Counted from the first letter of the stretch, positions 1 to 9,230 are shown. The stretch is 64,000 bases of DNA from Mesorhizobium sp. NZP2077 (GCF_013170805.1 NZ_CP051293.1:2982001-3046000); one strand, 5' to 3'. Numbers and translations are program-made. The notes: generated from the letters alone by a model not told the origin.

Positions 1-198
1 CTGCGCCAGGGCGATGTCATCTCCGAGGTCCGCGACGGCGCGGTCGACGGGCTCGCCGATTTCTATCGCAAACTGTGGGACAGCGGCTCGGCGGGCGCCG
101 AGATCCCGATGCGGGTGGTGCGCGACGGCCGCGAGACCTGGCTGCGCGTCAAATCCGCGGACCGCGGCAGTTTCTTGAAGAAGCCGCAGCTGCAGTAG
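1..198 (+). CDS. C-terminal end of a PDZ-domain protein (trypsin-like protease family?), partial
   Basis: The open frame enters from the left edge and ends in TAG at 196-198. The 65 visible residues (LRQGDVISEVRDGAVDG...MRVVRDGRETWLRVKSADR) have the form of the last half of a PDZ domain: a buried GDVI strand, a helix around LADFYRKLW, and a final VVRDG strand. PDZ domains in this C-terminal position are common in DegP/HtrA-type periplasmic serine proteases and their relatives. The protease part lies outside the window, so the catalytic class cannot be confirmed. A LysR gene follows on the same strand after 16 bases. Confidence 0.6.
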   Translation: MRQGDVISEVRDGAVDGLADFYRKLWDSGSAGAEIPMRVVRDGRETWLRVKSADRGSFLKKPQLQ

Positions 199-214
199 CC
201 GTGTTGCGTCGGTA

Positions 215-1168
215 ATGCATCCAAGACTGCTCAGGACCTTTCTCGCGGTGGCGCGCAGCCGAAACATCACCCGCGCCGCCGAGGCGGTGAACCTCGCCCA
301 ATCGAGTGTCAGCGACCAGATCCAGTCGCTGGAGGCGGAACTTGGTGCCGCCTTGTTCACGCGCTCGAAGTCCGGCCTGGAACTGAGGCCGGCAGGGCTG
401 GCTCTGAAGCCGATCGCCGAAGAGTTGCTGCGGCTTGACGCCGAGGGGCGTGCGGCCGTGCTGGCCGCTGCCGGGCAGACAAGCGGAACGCTGACCATCG
501 GCGCGCTGGAAACGATCGCCTCGGCACGGCTGGCGCCGTGGCTGCCGGGGTTCCAGGCCAGCCATCCCGATATCACCGTGCGGATGAAGGTGACCGACAG
601 CGGCACGCTGCGGCGCCTGCTGGAGGACGGCGACATCGATGTCGCCTTCTGCTTCGAGCGTCGCGACGGTACGAACGGCGCCGATGAACGCCTGGCCAGG
701 CGCACGATAGGCGCCGAACCGCTGGTGCTGGTGGCGGCGCCGGGACAAGGCACCGCGCCACGCGACCTTGTCGCCCTTGCCGCGCTGCGTTTCGTAGCGA
801 CCGAGCCTGGATGCATCTACCGGCATCTGTTCGACACCGCTTTTGCCGAGGCGGGCACGGCGGCGCCAAAACTTGCTGCCGAAGTCGGCAGCATCGGCGC
901 CATTGCCCGGCTGGTGGCGGCCGGCGCTGGGCTCGGCCTCGTTCCACGTCTCGCGGTCTGCGACGCGCTTGAGCGTGGCGATCTCATTGAACTGCCGTGG
1001 CCTGGCCTGGCACAGGCGGCACCGCTGACGATGATCTGGCGCCGCCGGCGCGTCCAGCCGCCGGCGCTCAGGCACTTGCTCGCCGCCGCGCGCGACACGC
1101 TGGCGCTGAAACCCTCTCGAATCAGTTCAGAACCTGAATCGACAAGTCGGCCCAAGGTCTTGCTTTGA
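215..1168 (+). CDS. LysR family transcriptional regulator
   Basis: The 317-residue protein has normal length and order for a LysR regulator. An N-terminal winged helix-turn-helix covers about residues 1-60 (LRTFLAVARSRNITRAAEAVNLAQSS, then SDQIQSLEAELGAALF). An effector-binding domain follows from about residue 88 (GTLTIGALETIASARLAPWL), with the usual GLGLVPRLAV segment near 240. The ATG at 215 fits the family N-terminus (MHPRLLRTFLAVA). It converges with the atypical SDR at 1194-1922, so it is not divergent to an obvious target; it may act elsewhere. The effector is unknown. Confidence 0.9.
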   Translation: MHPRLLRTFLAVARSRNITRAAEAVNLAQSSVSDQIQSLEAELGAALFTRSKSGLELRPAGLALKPIAEELLRLDAEGRAAVLAAAGQTSGTLTIGALETIASARLAPWLPGFQASHPDITVRMKVTDSGTLRRLLEDGDIDVAFCFERRDGTNGADERLARRTIGAEPLVLVAAPGQGTAPRDLVALAALRFVATEPGCIYRHLFDTAFAEAGTAAPKLAAEVGSIGAIARLVAAGAGLGLVPRLAVCDALERGDLIELPWPGLAQAAPLTMIWRRRRVQPPALRHLLAAARDTLALKPSRISSEPESTSRPKVLL

Positions 1169-1193
1169 AAGCAGTTCCCGACGCCGGTCCAGT

Positions 1194-1922
1194 TCAGACA
1201 AGCCGGTGTCCGCCTTCCACATGCAGCATCGTTCCGGTGGCAAAACCATTGCCGATCAGGAAGATAATGGCGTCGGCGATGTCTGCGGGCTGGCCGATCC
1301 TGCCGACCGGCAGCCGCTCGGCCATCGCGGCAAGCATTTCGGCCTTGCGGTCGCCAGCGACCTGCGCCCAGATCGTGGTATCGACCCAGCCGGGCGAGAC
1401 GGCGTTGACGCGGACCGGCGCGAGTTCGACGGCAAGCGCCCGCACCAGCCCTTCGAGTGCGGCATTGACGGCGGCGACGACCGAGCCGCGCGCGGCGGGC
1501 CGGTAGGCGGCGATGCCGGAAACGAAGGTCATCGAGCCGCCAGCCGCGAGCCGTGGGGCGCCGTGCTTGGCAAGCAGCAGCGGGCCGAAGAGCTTGCTGT
1601 CGACCGCGCGTTGCGCCGCCTTGAGGTCAACTTCCGGCACCAGCCTGTAGGCGCCCTCGATGTCGGCCGCCGTGCTGACGATATGGTCGAGCCCGCCGAT
1701 GCGCGCGAACAGGTCCGCGACCTGGTCTTCCCGCGCTATGTCGACCACGGTCAACGCCAGGCCGAGGGGATTGCCGAGTTCCTCGCGTGCCCGTTGCAGC
1801 CGGTCCTGGGTACGCCCGGCGATGACGATTTCGGCACCGGCCTCGACGCAGCGCCTGGCCAGCGCCAGGCCCATGCCGGAGCCGCCGCCGACGATCAGGA
1901 TTTTCTGGTTTGAAATGCTCAT
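1194..1922 (-). CDS. SDR-fold protein lacking the catalytic Tyr and Lys
   Basis: This 242-residue Rossmann-fold protein has the SDR cofactor motif GGGSGMG near residue 13 and a typical C-terminal half (VRVNAVSPGWVDT, then a final HVEGG). The canonical catalytic pattern Ser-(12 residues)-Tyr-(3)-Lys is not intact. After FVSG the positions where Tyr and Lys should lie read Val in GSVVAAVNAAL. This is a recognisable SDR subgroup, but classical SDR oxidoreductase chemistry is doubtful; it may bind NAD(P)H without reducing a carbonyl. AAAGG lies about 10 bases before the ATG. It is transcribed toward the LysR gene and lies downstream of marR on the same strand, separated by 128 bases. Confidence 0.85.
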   Translation of the reverse strand: MSISNQKILIVGGGSGMGLALARRCVEAGAEIVIAGRTQDRLQRAREELGNPLGLALTVVDIAREDQVADLFARIGGLDHIVSTAADIEGAYRLVPEVDLKAAQRAVDSKLFGPLLLAKHGAPRLAAGGSMTFVSGIAAYRPAARGSVVAAVNAALEGLVRALAVELAPVRVNAVSPGWVDTTIWAQVAGDRKAEMLAAMAERLPVGRIGQPADIADAIIFLIGNGFATGTMLHVEGGHRLV

Positions 1923-2050
1923 TTCGCTCTGCCTTTGCTGGATTGGGACAAGGGCAGGGGATTGGCAGGTCGGTGTGCCGAGCGGAAACGGAAGAAACCG
2001 ATGGTGTTATCGGAGAGGCCGATGGTGTCCGCGCATAAGCGCCATTTCGT

Positions 2051-2506
2051 TCAGCGCACCAGCGGGCTGTCCCAGACGACGAACAGCAGTGCTTTCAGCT
2101 GGGCAAAACGCTCCGGCCCAAGTTCGCTGCGCCACTCCTCCTCGATGTCGCGCAATATGTCGACCATCTTCCAGAAGGCGGCATGGCCGCGTTCGGTGGA
2201 GTGCACCACGCGCGCGCTGCCTTCGCCGTCGGAGCGGACGATGTAGCCGTAACCTTCGAGGCTGCTGAGCAATTGGTTGATCGCCTGTTTGCTCATGCCG
2301 GCACGCTCGGCAATGGTGCCAGGCCGTGCGCCATCCGGGCCGGGAAACTGCAGCACTGCCATATGCGGCAGGCGCAATTCGTCGAAACCGGCGGCGTTTA
2401 GTTCCTTGATCAGCCGGCGCTGGATCGCCTGTGCCGGCACGCGCAGCAGGGCGCCGATCAAAAGGTCCTCGGTTTTGGTCTGCAATACTTCGGCTGCGGT
2501 GGCCAT
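2051..2506 (-). CDS. MarR family transcriptional regulator
   Basis: The 151-residue protein has the MarR architecture: a dimerisation helix at each end around a winged helix-turn-helix. The recognition segment is visible as GTIAERAGMSKQAINQLLSSLEGYGYIVRSDGEGSARVVHSTERG, which includes the wing and the usual TERG turn. It is divergent to the cupin gene at 2572. The 65-base gap between them carries two tandem palindromes (2514-2534 and 2538-2558), so autorepression and control of the cupin gene are the obvious reading. No ligand can be inferred. Confidence 0.9.
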   Translation of the reverse strand: MATAAEVLQTKTEDLLIGALLRVPAQAIQRRLIKELNAAGFDELRLPHMAVLQFPGPDGARPGTIAERAGMSKQAINQLLSSLEGYGYIVRSDGEGSARVVHSTERGHAAFWKMVDILRDIEEEWRSELGPERFAQLKALLFVVWDSPLVR

Positions 2507-2513
2507 TGACGAT

Positions 2514-2558
2514 CCGGTAAATTGAGTTTACTGATAGCCGGTAAATGTAATTTACCGG
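2514..2558. promoter_or_regulatory. Tandem palindromic operators between marR and the cupin gene
   Basis: The right site is a perfect palindrome with arms CCGGTAAAT (2538-2546) and ATTTACCGG (2550-2558) around GTA. The left site starts with the same CCGGTAAAT (2514-2522), followed by TGA and an imperfect second arm, GTTTACTGA (2526-2534). The two centres are 24 bases apart. The right arm runs into the ribosome-binding site of the cupin gene (GGAGGGG), so a bound repressor would block that gene; the left site lies just upstream of the marR start. The sites are read directly; assigning them to this MarR is inference from position. Confidence 0.8.
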
Positions 2559-2571
2559 AGGGGTTTGCGCA

Positions 2572-3045
2572 ATGTCCGTGATGAATCTTCGGGTCAACCC
2601 ATCAAATGAGGCCATCGGCACCAAGGGGCTGTCGGTCCGCTTCCTGGTATCGGGCGAAAATTCGAACGGCAGTGTCGCCGCTTTCGAGCTGATGGTGGCG
2701 GGCGCGCAGCGCTTGCCCGCGCCGGCGCACAGCCATGATCACTATGAGGAGACGATCTACGGCATCGATGGGGTTTTGACCTGGACCGTGAACGGCAAGC
2801 CGATCGAGGTTGGGCCGGGGGAGGCGCTTTGCATCCCGCGCGGAGCCGTCCATCGCTTCGACAACAATGGCACCAGGGATGCCAAGGCGCTGTGCGTCAT
2901 CACGCCGGCGGCGATCGGCCCGGACTATTTCCGCGAAGCCTTCGGCTTGCTCAACGCCGCCGCCGGTGGCCCGCCGGACAAGGCCAAGATGATGGAGATC
3001 ATGCGCCGCCACGGGCTGACGCCGGCAGCACCGCCACCGGTCTGA
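2572..3045 (+). CDS. Cupin domain-containing protein
   Basis: The 157-residue single-cupin protein shows metal-ligand motif 1 as HSHDHYEETIYGIDGVLTWTVNG (about residues 50-73) and motif 2 as GPGEALCIPRGAVHRFDN (about 83-100), with the expected His/His/Glu and final His ligands. Such small cupins can be dioxygenases, isomerases or sensors, and the substrate cannot be read from sequence. A strong GGAGGGG lies 8 bases before the ATG. Divergent control by the adjacent MarR is likely, making this the probable regulated target. Confidence 0.85.
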   Translation: MSVMNLRVNPSNEAIGTKGLSVRFLVSGENSNGSVAAFELMVAGAQRLPAPAHSHDHYEETIYGIDGVLTWTVNGKPIEVGPGEALCIPRGAVHRFDNNGTRDAKALCVITPAAIGPDYFREAFGLLNAAAGGPPDKAKMMEIMRRHGLTPAAPPPV

Positions 3046-3104
3046 CGCCGACCGGAGGGGCAGGGCGCGCCGCTCATTCCTTGCAAGCGGCGAAGCGTCG
3101 CCTC

Positions 3105-3449
3105 CTATTCGCGTTCCGCGCTCGCAAACACCACCAGATTCCCGTCGGGGTCGCGCATGCGCATGATCCAGAAATCGTCGGCTTCTTCGACCGGTCCGGG
3201 TTCGAGGCCGGCATCCACAAGCCGCTGTCGCTCGGGCGCCAGCGGCAGCACGCCGAGCGTCAGCGTCGAGGTACCGGCGTTGTCCTCGTCCTCGAACAAC
3301 TGTACCTCGGCGCTATCTGTGAATTGCCACTCGGCCAGCCCCGGCATCGGCCGGCGCAGCGGTGCCTTGCCGAAGAGCTTTTCGTACCAGCCGATGCTGG
3401 CCTCGAGGTCGGAGCAACTGACATGGGCGAAAATGGTTTCTATTGCCAC
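3105..3449 (-). CDS. VOC (glyoxalase/bleomycin-resistance fold) family protein
   Basis: The product is about 114 residues with one VOC module pair: IETIFAHVSCSDLEASIGWYEKLFG at the N-terminus and RDPDGNLVVFASA at the C-terminus. I chose the GTG at 3449 because GGAGGA lies about 6 bases upstream; an ATG four codons earlier (3461) overlaps that ribosome site. Longer upstream reading frames have no VOC homology. The substrate is unknown; such proteins include small-molecule binding and isomerase functions. It is transcribed convergently toward the cupin gene. Confidence 0.8.
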   Translation of the reverse strand: MAIETIFAHVSCSDLEASIGWYEKLFGKAPLRRPMPGLAEWQFTDSAEVQLFEDEDNAGTSTLTLGVLPLAPERQRLVDAGLEPGPVEEADDFWIMRMRDPDGNLVVFASAERE

Positions 3450-3645
3450 AGGGTCCTCCATCGGGCGGGTTGCACTCTTGCGGCAACGCGGCGTTGGATG
3501 ATGCGTTCCCCGGCTTCGCGGCAGCGCATCCCGCTGCTGACGAAAGCTGGCAATAGACCATGCCATGATGCCGGGATTCGGACGATGACGGAGGCAAGAT
3601 GATTGCGACGCCGGCGACAACAATTCTGAACGGGCAGGCCCGCTG

Positions 3646-4245
3646 ATGGCGCCGGTCAAGGTCGATCCGGGCAAGGTCCGGGAATTCCCCGACGCGGCGA
3701 GTTTCTATGCCTGGCTCGGTCAGCACCACGGCACGGAAACAGAGGTGTGGATCAAGGTGCACAAGGTGGCGTCGGGGCTGAAGTCGATCACGCCGAAGGA
3801 GGCCATCGACGTCGTGCTGTGCTTCGGCTGGATCGATGCGGTGCGCAAGGGGCTGGACGAGAACAGTTTTCTCCAGCGCTACACGCCGCGCGGCAAGAAG
3901 AGCATCTGGAGCAAGATCAACATCGACAATGTCGCGCGGCTCATCGAGGAGGGCCGCATGACCGGGCATGGGCTGAGCCAGGTCGAGGCCGCCAAGGCCG
4001 ACGGACGCTGGGCGCGTGCCTATGGCAGCGGCAAGGAGATGAAAATCCCCGACGATTTGCAGGCGGCGATCGACGCCGAGCCGGCGGCGAAGGCGATGCT
4101 GGAGAAGCTCAGCGCACAGAACCGCTTCTCGCTCGCCTTCCGCACCCACAATATGAAGACCGAGGCGGGACGCCGGAAGAAGATCGAGACCTTCGTGGCG
4201 ATGCTGAAGCGCGGCGAGACGATCTATCCGCAGGGCAAGAAGTAG
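3646..4245 (+). CDS. YdeI/OmpD-associated family protein
   Basis: The 199-residue protein matches the YdeI-like family annotated as bacteriocin-protection or OmpD-associated. It shows the N-terminal FPDAASFYAWLGQHHGTETEVWIKVHK, the central DVVLCFGWIDAVRKGLDENSFLQRYTPRGKKSIWSKIN block (around residues 58-95), and the C-terminal helical tail (RKKIETFVAMLKRGE). The family has no well-established biochemical role that I can name. It is cytoplasmic, with no signal peptide or TM segment, and ends a few bases before the convergent GST gene. Confidence 0.8.
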   Translation: MAPVKVDPGKVREFPDAASFYAWLGQHHGTETEVWIKVHKVASGLKSITPKEAIDVVLCFGWIDAVRKGLDENSFLQRYTPRGKKSIWSKINIDNVARLIEEGRMTGHGLSQVEAAKADGRWARAYGSGKEMKIPDDLQAAIDAEPAAKAMLEKLSAQNRFSLAFRTHNMKTEAGRRKKIETFVAMLKRGETIYPQGKK

Positions 4246-4249
4246 GCGT

Positions 4250-4879
4250 TCAGGCGCCCGAGTGCGGGTCGATGCTGTAGGGATGGACCGGATAGCCCTG
4301 GCCGATGGCGTCGCGCACGCGGCCGGTCCATGCGAGGAATGCCTCATAGTCCGCAAGCGAAAACCCGCAATCCTGGGCGCGGTGGCTGTAGGCATAGATG
4401 GCGATGTCGGCGATGGTGAGGTCGGTTCCGGCGAGGAACGGCGTCTCGACAAGGCTGCGGTTCAGGGCCGCGAGCGTGCGGGCGCCGGCCTCGCGCTTGC
4501 CGGCAGCCATGGCCTGGTTGCGCTCCAGCCGCCCGGTCAAGGTCCAGAAGCGGAGCGAGCCGATGACGGGCTCGACATTGTATTGTTCGAAGAACAGCCA
4601 TTGCATGATCTTGGCGCGGGCGTAGCGGTCCGCCGGCAACAGCGGCGTGCCTTCGGCGACGTAGGTGAGGATCGCATTGGATTCGGCGATGGCGCTGCCG
4701 TCCTCGAGCTGAAGCACGGGGACTGCGCCGGCCGGGTTCAGTTTGTAGAACGCATCGGTATGACTCTCGCCCTCGAAAATCGAGACGATGCGGGTTTCGT
4801 AAGGGATTTTCAGCAGGCCGAGCAGGACCCGGACTTTCCAGCCATTTTGCGATGGCAGATAATCGTGAAGCGTGAGCAT
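4250..4879 (-). CDS. Glutathione S-transferase family protein
   Basis: The 209-residue protein has the two GST domains. The N-terminal thioredoxin-like half carries the G-site loop NPAGAVPVLQLEDGSAIAESNAIL (about residues 49-72), and the all-helical C-terminal half includes the N-capping motif FLAGTDLTIADIAIYAY. The Ser/Asn near the N-terminus (PSQNGWKVR) occupies the catalytic position. GAGGACC precedes the ATG. Specific substrates cannot be inferred. It is transcribed away from the SDR at 5052. Confidence 0.88.
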   Translation of the reverse strand: MLTLHDYLPSQNGWKVRVLLGLLKIPYETRIVSIFEGESHTDAFYKLNPAGAVPVLQLEDGSAIAESNAILTYVAEGTPLLPADRYARAKIMQWLFFEQYNVEPVIGSLRFWTLTGRLERNQAMAAGKREAGARTLAALNRSLVETPFLAGTDLTIADIAIYAYSHRAQDCGFSLADYEAFLAWTGRVRDAIGQGYPVHPYSIDPHSGA

Positions 4880-5051
4880 GGCTGGTCCTCGTGATGGCTG
4901 GACGATCGCATGACGTGACGTCTGCCGACACCCGATTCCTGCGCAATTAATTCATGCGCTCCATCGCGCAATGATTGCGATCTCGACCACCTAATAAATC
5001 AATTCCGCCCGTGCCATCTTTCCCTGAGACGACATACAGAGGCATCCCCGC

Positions 5052-5750
5052 ATGACCACCCACCCAAGCAAAGTCGCCCTCATCACCGGCGCCAATCGCG
5101 GCATCGGGCTGGAGACCGGCCGCCAGCTGGCGAGACTCGGCTTCACCGTGCTGCTCGGCGTGCGCGACCTCGCCAAGGGCGACGCGGCGGCGAAAGGGCT
5201 CGATGGCCATGTCGAAGCGATTGCGCTCGATGTCGCTGCGCCTGACGCCGTAGCAAGGGCAGCCGCAGAGGTCGAGCGCCGGTTCGGCCGGCTCGACGTG
5301 CTGATCAACAATGCCGCGATCCACTACGACACCGGCTCGCGCGCCTTGCAGCCGGACTGGACCGTGATCCGCGAGGCATTCGAGACTAATGTCTTCGGCG
5401 CCTGGCGCACTGCGGCCGCCTTCGCGCCGCTGCTCAAGGCGGGCGGTCATGGCCGGCTGGTCAATGTGTCGTCCGAAGGCGGTTCGCTGGCCTCGATGGG
5501 GGCGGGGGCGCCGGCCTATTCGACCTCGAAGGCGGCGCTCAATGCGCTGACCTGCGTGCTGGCGGCGGAACTGCGCGGCTCCGGCGTGCTGGTCAATGCC
5601 GTCTGCCCCGGCTGGGTCGCCACCGATATGGGCGGCCCGGGCGGACGCCCAGTGGCGCAAGGGGCTGCCGGCATCGTCTGGGCCGCGACCTTGCCTGATG
5701 ACGGCCCGACCGGCGGCTTTTTTCGCGACGGCAAGAGGCTGCCGTGGTGA
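5052..5750 (+). CDS. SDR family NAD(P)-dependent oxidoreductase
   Basis: This is a classical SDR of 232 residues. It shows the cofactor motif TGANRGIG (about residues 13-20), the NNAA segment (LINNAAIHYD), the catalytic Ser in VNVSSEGG and YSTSK for Tyr/Lys. The PGWVATDMGGPGG segment and the short length resemble carbonyl reductase-like SDRs. GAGG lies upstream of the ATG. A rho-independent terminator-like hairpin follows at 5857-5894. The substrate is unknown. Confidence 0.9.
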   Translation: MTTHPSKVALITGANRGIGLETGRQLARLGFTVLLGVRDLAKGDAAAKGLDGHVEAIALDVAAPDAVARAAAEVERRFGRLDVLINNAAIHYDTGSRALQPDWTVIREAFETNVFGAWRTAAAFAPLLKAGGHGRLVNVSSEGGSLASMGAGAPAYSTSKAALNALTCVLAAELRGSGVLVNAVCPGWVATDMGGPGGRPVAQGAAGIVWAATLPDDGPTGGFFRDGKRLPW

Positions 5751-5856
5751 AAACCCAGCGTCGCATGAAACAGCTCACCATCTGAATCGCCGAATTGCTG
5801 CAAGTGTCTGTTTTTACACGTGTCCAGCGAGCTGCCTCGCCTCGATCGCACACAAG

Positions 5857-5894
5857 AAAAAGCCGCCCTCGCTTGCTGCGAGTGGCGGCCTTTT
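5857..5894. terminator. Bidirectional rho-independent terminator
   Basis: An A-run is followed by GCCGCC, a TCGC..GCGA inner stem and GGCGGC, then CTTTT. The hairpin lies between the convergent SDR (+) and His-rich (-) genes and could serve both. Confidence 0.7.
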
Positions 5895-5925
5895 CCCGGG
5901 AGGAAGTCAGAAGGGAGAAACGATA

Positions 5926-6279
5926 TCAAGCAGCCGTGGCGTGCTTGTGGCCGTGCTTCTTGTGGGTGCGCGTGTGGTGGTACTTCTTGGCGACGTGCCG
6001 GTGGCCGTGCTTCTTGCCCGCGTGCCGGTGAGCGTGCCTGCGTACAGGCCTGTGGTGCTTCTTGTGGTGCCTGTGGTGCTTGTGTGCGGCCTTGACCGGC
6101 GTCTTCGCCGCGTCCACGGCAGCGGGAGCCGCCGGAGCGGTAGCGGGGGCGGTCGTCGTCGCCGGAGCGGTCGTTGTGGTGGTGGTGGTCGTGGCTGCCG
6201 CATTGGCGGCGCCGACAACCGGCATGGCCAGACCAAGAGCGATGGCCAGGCCGAGGGCGGAGAGGAGGGGCTTGTTCAT
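5926..6279 (-). CDS. Exported Ala/Thr- and His-rich small protein
   Basis: The 117-residue protein starts with a Sec signal peptide (MNKPLLSALGLAIALGLAMPVVGAANAA). A low-complexity Thr/Ala/Pro stretch follows (about residues 29-57), then a strongly basic His/Lys/Arg tail (HKHHRHHKKHHRP, HAHRHAGKKHGHRH). Such tails bind divalent metals or act as envelope buffers; the sequence shows no enzyme fold. It lies 32 bases after the exported-protein gene at 6312-6623 on the same strand and is probably co-transcribed from the promoter region carrying repeat copy 1. AAGG precedes the ATG by about 9 bases. Confidence 0.75.
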   Translation of the reverse strand: MNKPLLSALGLAIALGLAMPVVGAANAAATTTTTTTTAPATTTAPATAPAAPAAVDAAKTPVKAAHKHHRHHKKHHRPVRRHAHRHAGKKHGHRHVAKKYHHTRTHKKHGHKHATAA

Positions 6280-6311
6280 GATAGGCTGCCTTCAGATGTT
6301 GATGGTTGCTG

Positions 6312-6623
6312 TCACTGGTCGAGGTCGACCGGCGTCACGCCTAGAAGTTTCAGGGCGTTGGCGTAGGTCCGGATGCCTTGCGCCTGCTTGCGCTCGGAAC
6401 AGAACCGGTTCGCCTTGTCCTGGAGTGCCGTTGCCTGCGCGAGCTGGCTCGCACTGGCACCGGGTTCGGCTTTGGTCCGGATGGCTCCGTCGAGTTGAAG
6501 ACCGAGCCGGCTGCAGTATTCGCTCCGGGTAACCGCCGCTTCCGCACCCGACTGCGAGACCGCAAGCATGGCGAGCGAAATGCCTGCGAGGGCACCCATC
6601 CATCCGGTCGAACGTCGTTGCAT
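6312..6623 (-). CDS. Small exported protein of unknown function
   Basis: The product is 103 residues: a signal peptide (MGALAGISLAMLAVSQSGAEA) followed by a short helical domain with two Cys (SEYCSRLGLQL and NRFCSERKQAQG) that could form a disulfide. I prefer the ATG at 6623 because AGGGATGG lies at workable spacing; an ATG at 6635 sits directly on that ribosome site. I do not recognise the family. It is the first gene of a two-gene unit with the His-rich protein, and its upstream region carries one copy of a dispersed element that also precedes the NRPS gene at 49558. Confidence 0.7.
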   Translation of the reverse strand: MQRRSTGWMGALAGISLAMLAVSQSGAEAAVTRSEYCSRLGLQLDGAIRTKAEPGASASQLAQATALQDKANRFCSERKQAQGIRTYANALKLLGVTPVDLDQ

Positions 6624-6674
6624 TGTCGGGACCATCCCTTTGCGTTGATGTGGCGACCGCTGTCCGGTTGCTAC

Positions 6675-6752
6675 GAGGATGGTTATCGCAGACGATCTTT
6701 TCGCCAGTTTTTCCCGGATGTTGAATCTTGTTTCTGGAGTGTGTCTGCGAGG
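6675..6752 (-). repeat. Dispersed upstream element, copy 1
   Basis: This segment is closely similar to 49683-49763. Both contain GATCTTTTCGCCAGTTTTTC on the + strand, then TTGAAT-TTGTTTCTG and AGTGTGTCTG, with weaker similarity continuing into GAGGATGGTTAT. Both copies have the same orientation and lie upstream of minus-strand genes, here 52 bases from the ATG at 6623. A shared promoter, regulatory leader or dispersed repeat would each explain this. Confidence 0.7.
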
Positions 6753-6759
6753 GTTTTCG

Positions 6760-6945
6760 CTTCTCCCCCCTGTGGGGTGAGAAGCGGTTCGCGCAGCGAA
6801 CGAAAAGCCAATTGCTTGGCTTTTCGAGCTTCGAACGCCCTGAGCCATGCGAAGGGCCGGGGGTGGCCGATCCACCTGCCGGGTCCCCGCTGCTCCGCAG
6901 CGTCCCGGCGTTCGCCGGCCTTTCATCGTGCCACTGGCACGATGA
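6760..6945. repeat. Mosaic of intergenic hairpins
   Basis: Four inverted repeats lie in fewer than 200 bases without a gene. One has CTTCTC-CCCC arms against GGGG-GAGAAG (6760-6784). The second is GTTCGC/GCGAAC (6787-6801). The third has perfect 11-base arms CGAAAAGCCAA/TTGGCTTTTCG (6801-6826). The last has perfect 11-base arms TCATCGTGCCA/TGGCACGATGA around one base (6923-6945). The rest of the 6753-7091 interval holds no ORF I can support. The arrangement resembles rhizobial REP-like mosaic elements. Confidence 0.6.
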
Positions 6946-7091
6946 ATTCGCTTCGCGAACCGGCTGCTAACCCCACAAGCGGGGAAGGAAGGGAGTTCCG
7001 CCTGCTGCGGCGCTTGTGCCTCTTCCTCTAGCGCTCGCCATCGCGTATGCCCCGGGGAAATCCTCCCAAGTTCCAATTCCTCGGACTCCGC

Positions 7092-8714
<1,623 letters not shown>

Positions 8715-8718
8715 AAAC

Positions 8719-8757
8719 AAGGGCGGTCGTCGAGCCGACGCCGCCCTTGGGACTTTT
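8719..8757. terminator. Hairpin terminator between convergent genes
   Basis: Arms AAGGGCGG (8719-8726) and CCGCCCTT (8741-8748) enclose an inner GTCG/CGAC stem and are followed by GGGACTTTT. The hairpin sits just after the ABC-F stop codon. Confidence 0.65.
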
Positions 8758-8789
8758 GGGTCCGTTTGCCAGTAAAAGGAACGGGGCCC

Positions 8790-9230
8790 TTACCTTATCG
8801 AGATGGCCATGCCGCTGAGATCGGCGTTGACCTGCAGCCCGACCTGCTTGCCGGTGAGTTCAAGCTGGGCGCCCTTGTCGTTGGTCATGAGGATAACCTG
8901 GGCGCCTTTGCCGATGGTGCCGCCGCCGCCCGCCGCGCCGTAGACACCCGTCACATCGCGGGCGCGCCTGATATGGCGCACGGTGCCGTGGAAGTAGGTC
9001 TTGGAAACGCCGAAGGCGAGGCCGCCCGAGACGCCGCCGATCGAAATGGGATAGCTTTTGCCGTGGAAGGTGAACGTGCCTTCGCCGCCTGAGCCGCCGA
9101 CGAAGAAGGCCGCCTTGTAGACGGCAAATCGGATCGTGCCGCTGTCGGCATGCGCGGCGCTGGCAAAACCGATGCCCGCGGTGGCGATGGCGGCAACGGC
9201 GATTGAACGAAATCCGGACGAGATAGTCAT
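8790..9230 (-). CDS. Exported protein of unknown function
   Basis: The 146-residue protein has a clear signal peptide (SIAVAAIATAGIGFASAAHA, cleavage near residue 28). The small Gly-rich mature domain consists of predicted strands (FTFHGKSYPISIGG, GGLAFGVSKTYFHGTV, VYGAAGGGGTIGKGAQVILM, LQVNADLSGMAISI). The Gly-rich beta pattern suggests a compact periplasmic or surface domain similar to several conserved rhizobial exported proteins, but I cannot name the family. AGGAG lies 8 bases before the ATG. It is monocistronic between a terminator and a 272-base gap. Confidence 0.75.
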   Translation of the reverse strand: MTISSGFRSIAVAAIATAGIGFASAAHADSGTIRFAVYKAAFFVGGSGGEGTFTFHGKSYPISIGGVSGGLAFGVSKTYFHGTVRHIRRARDVTGVYGAAGGGGTIGKGAQVILMTNDKGAQLELTGKQVGLQVNADLSGMAISIR

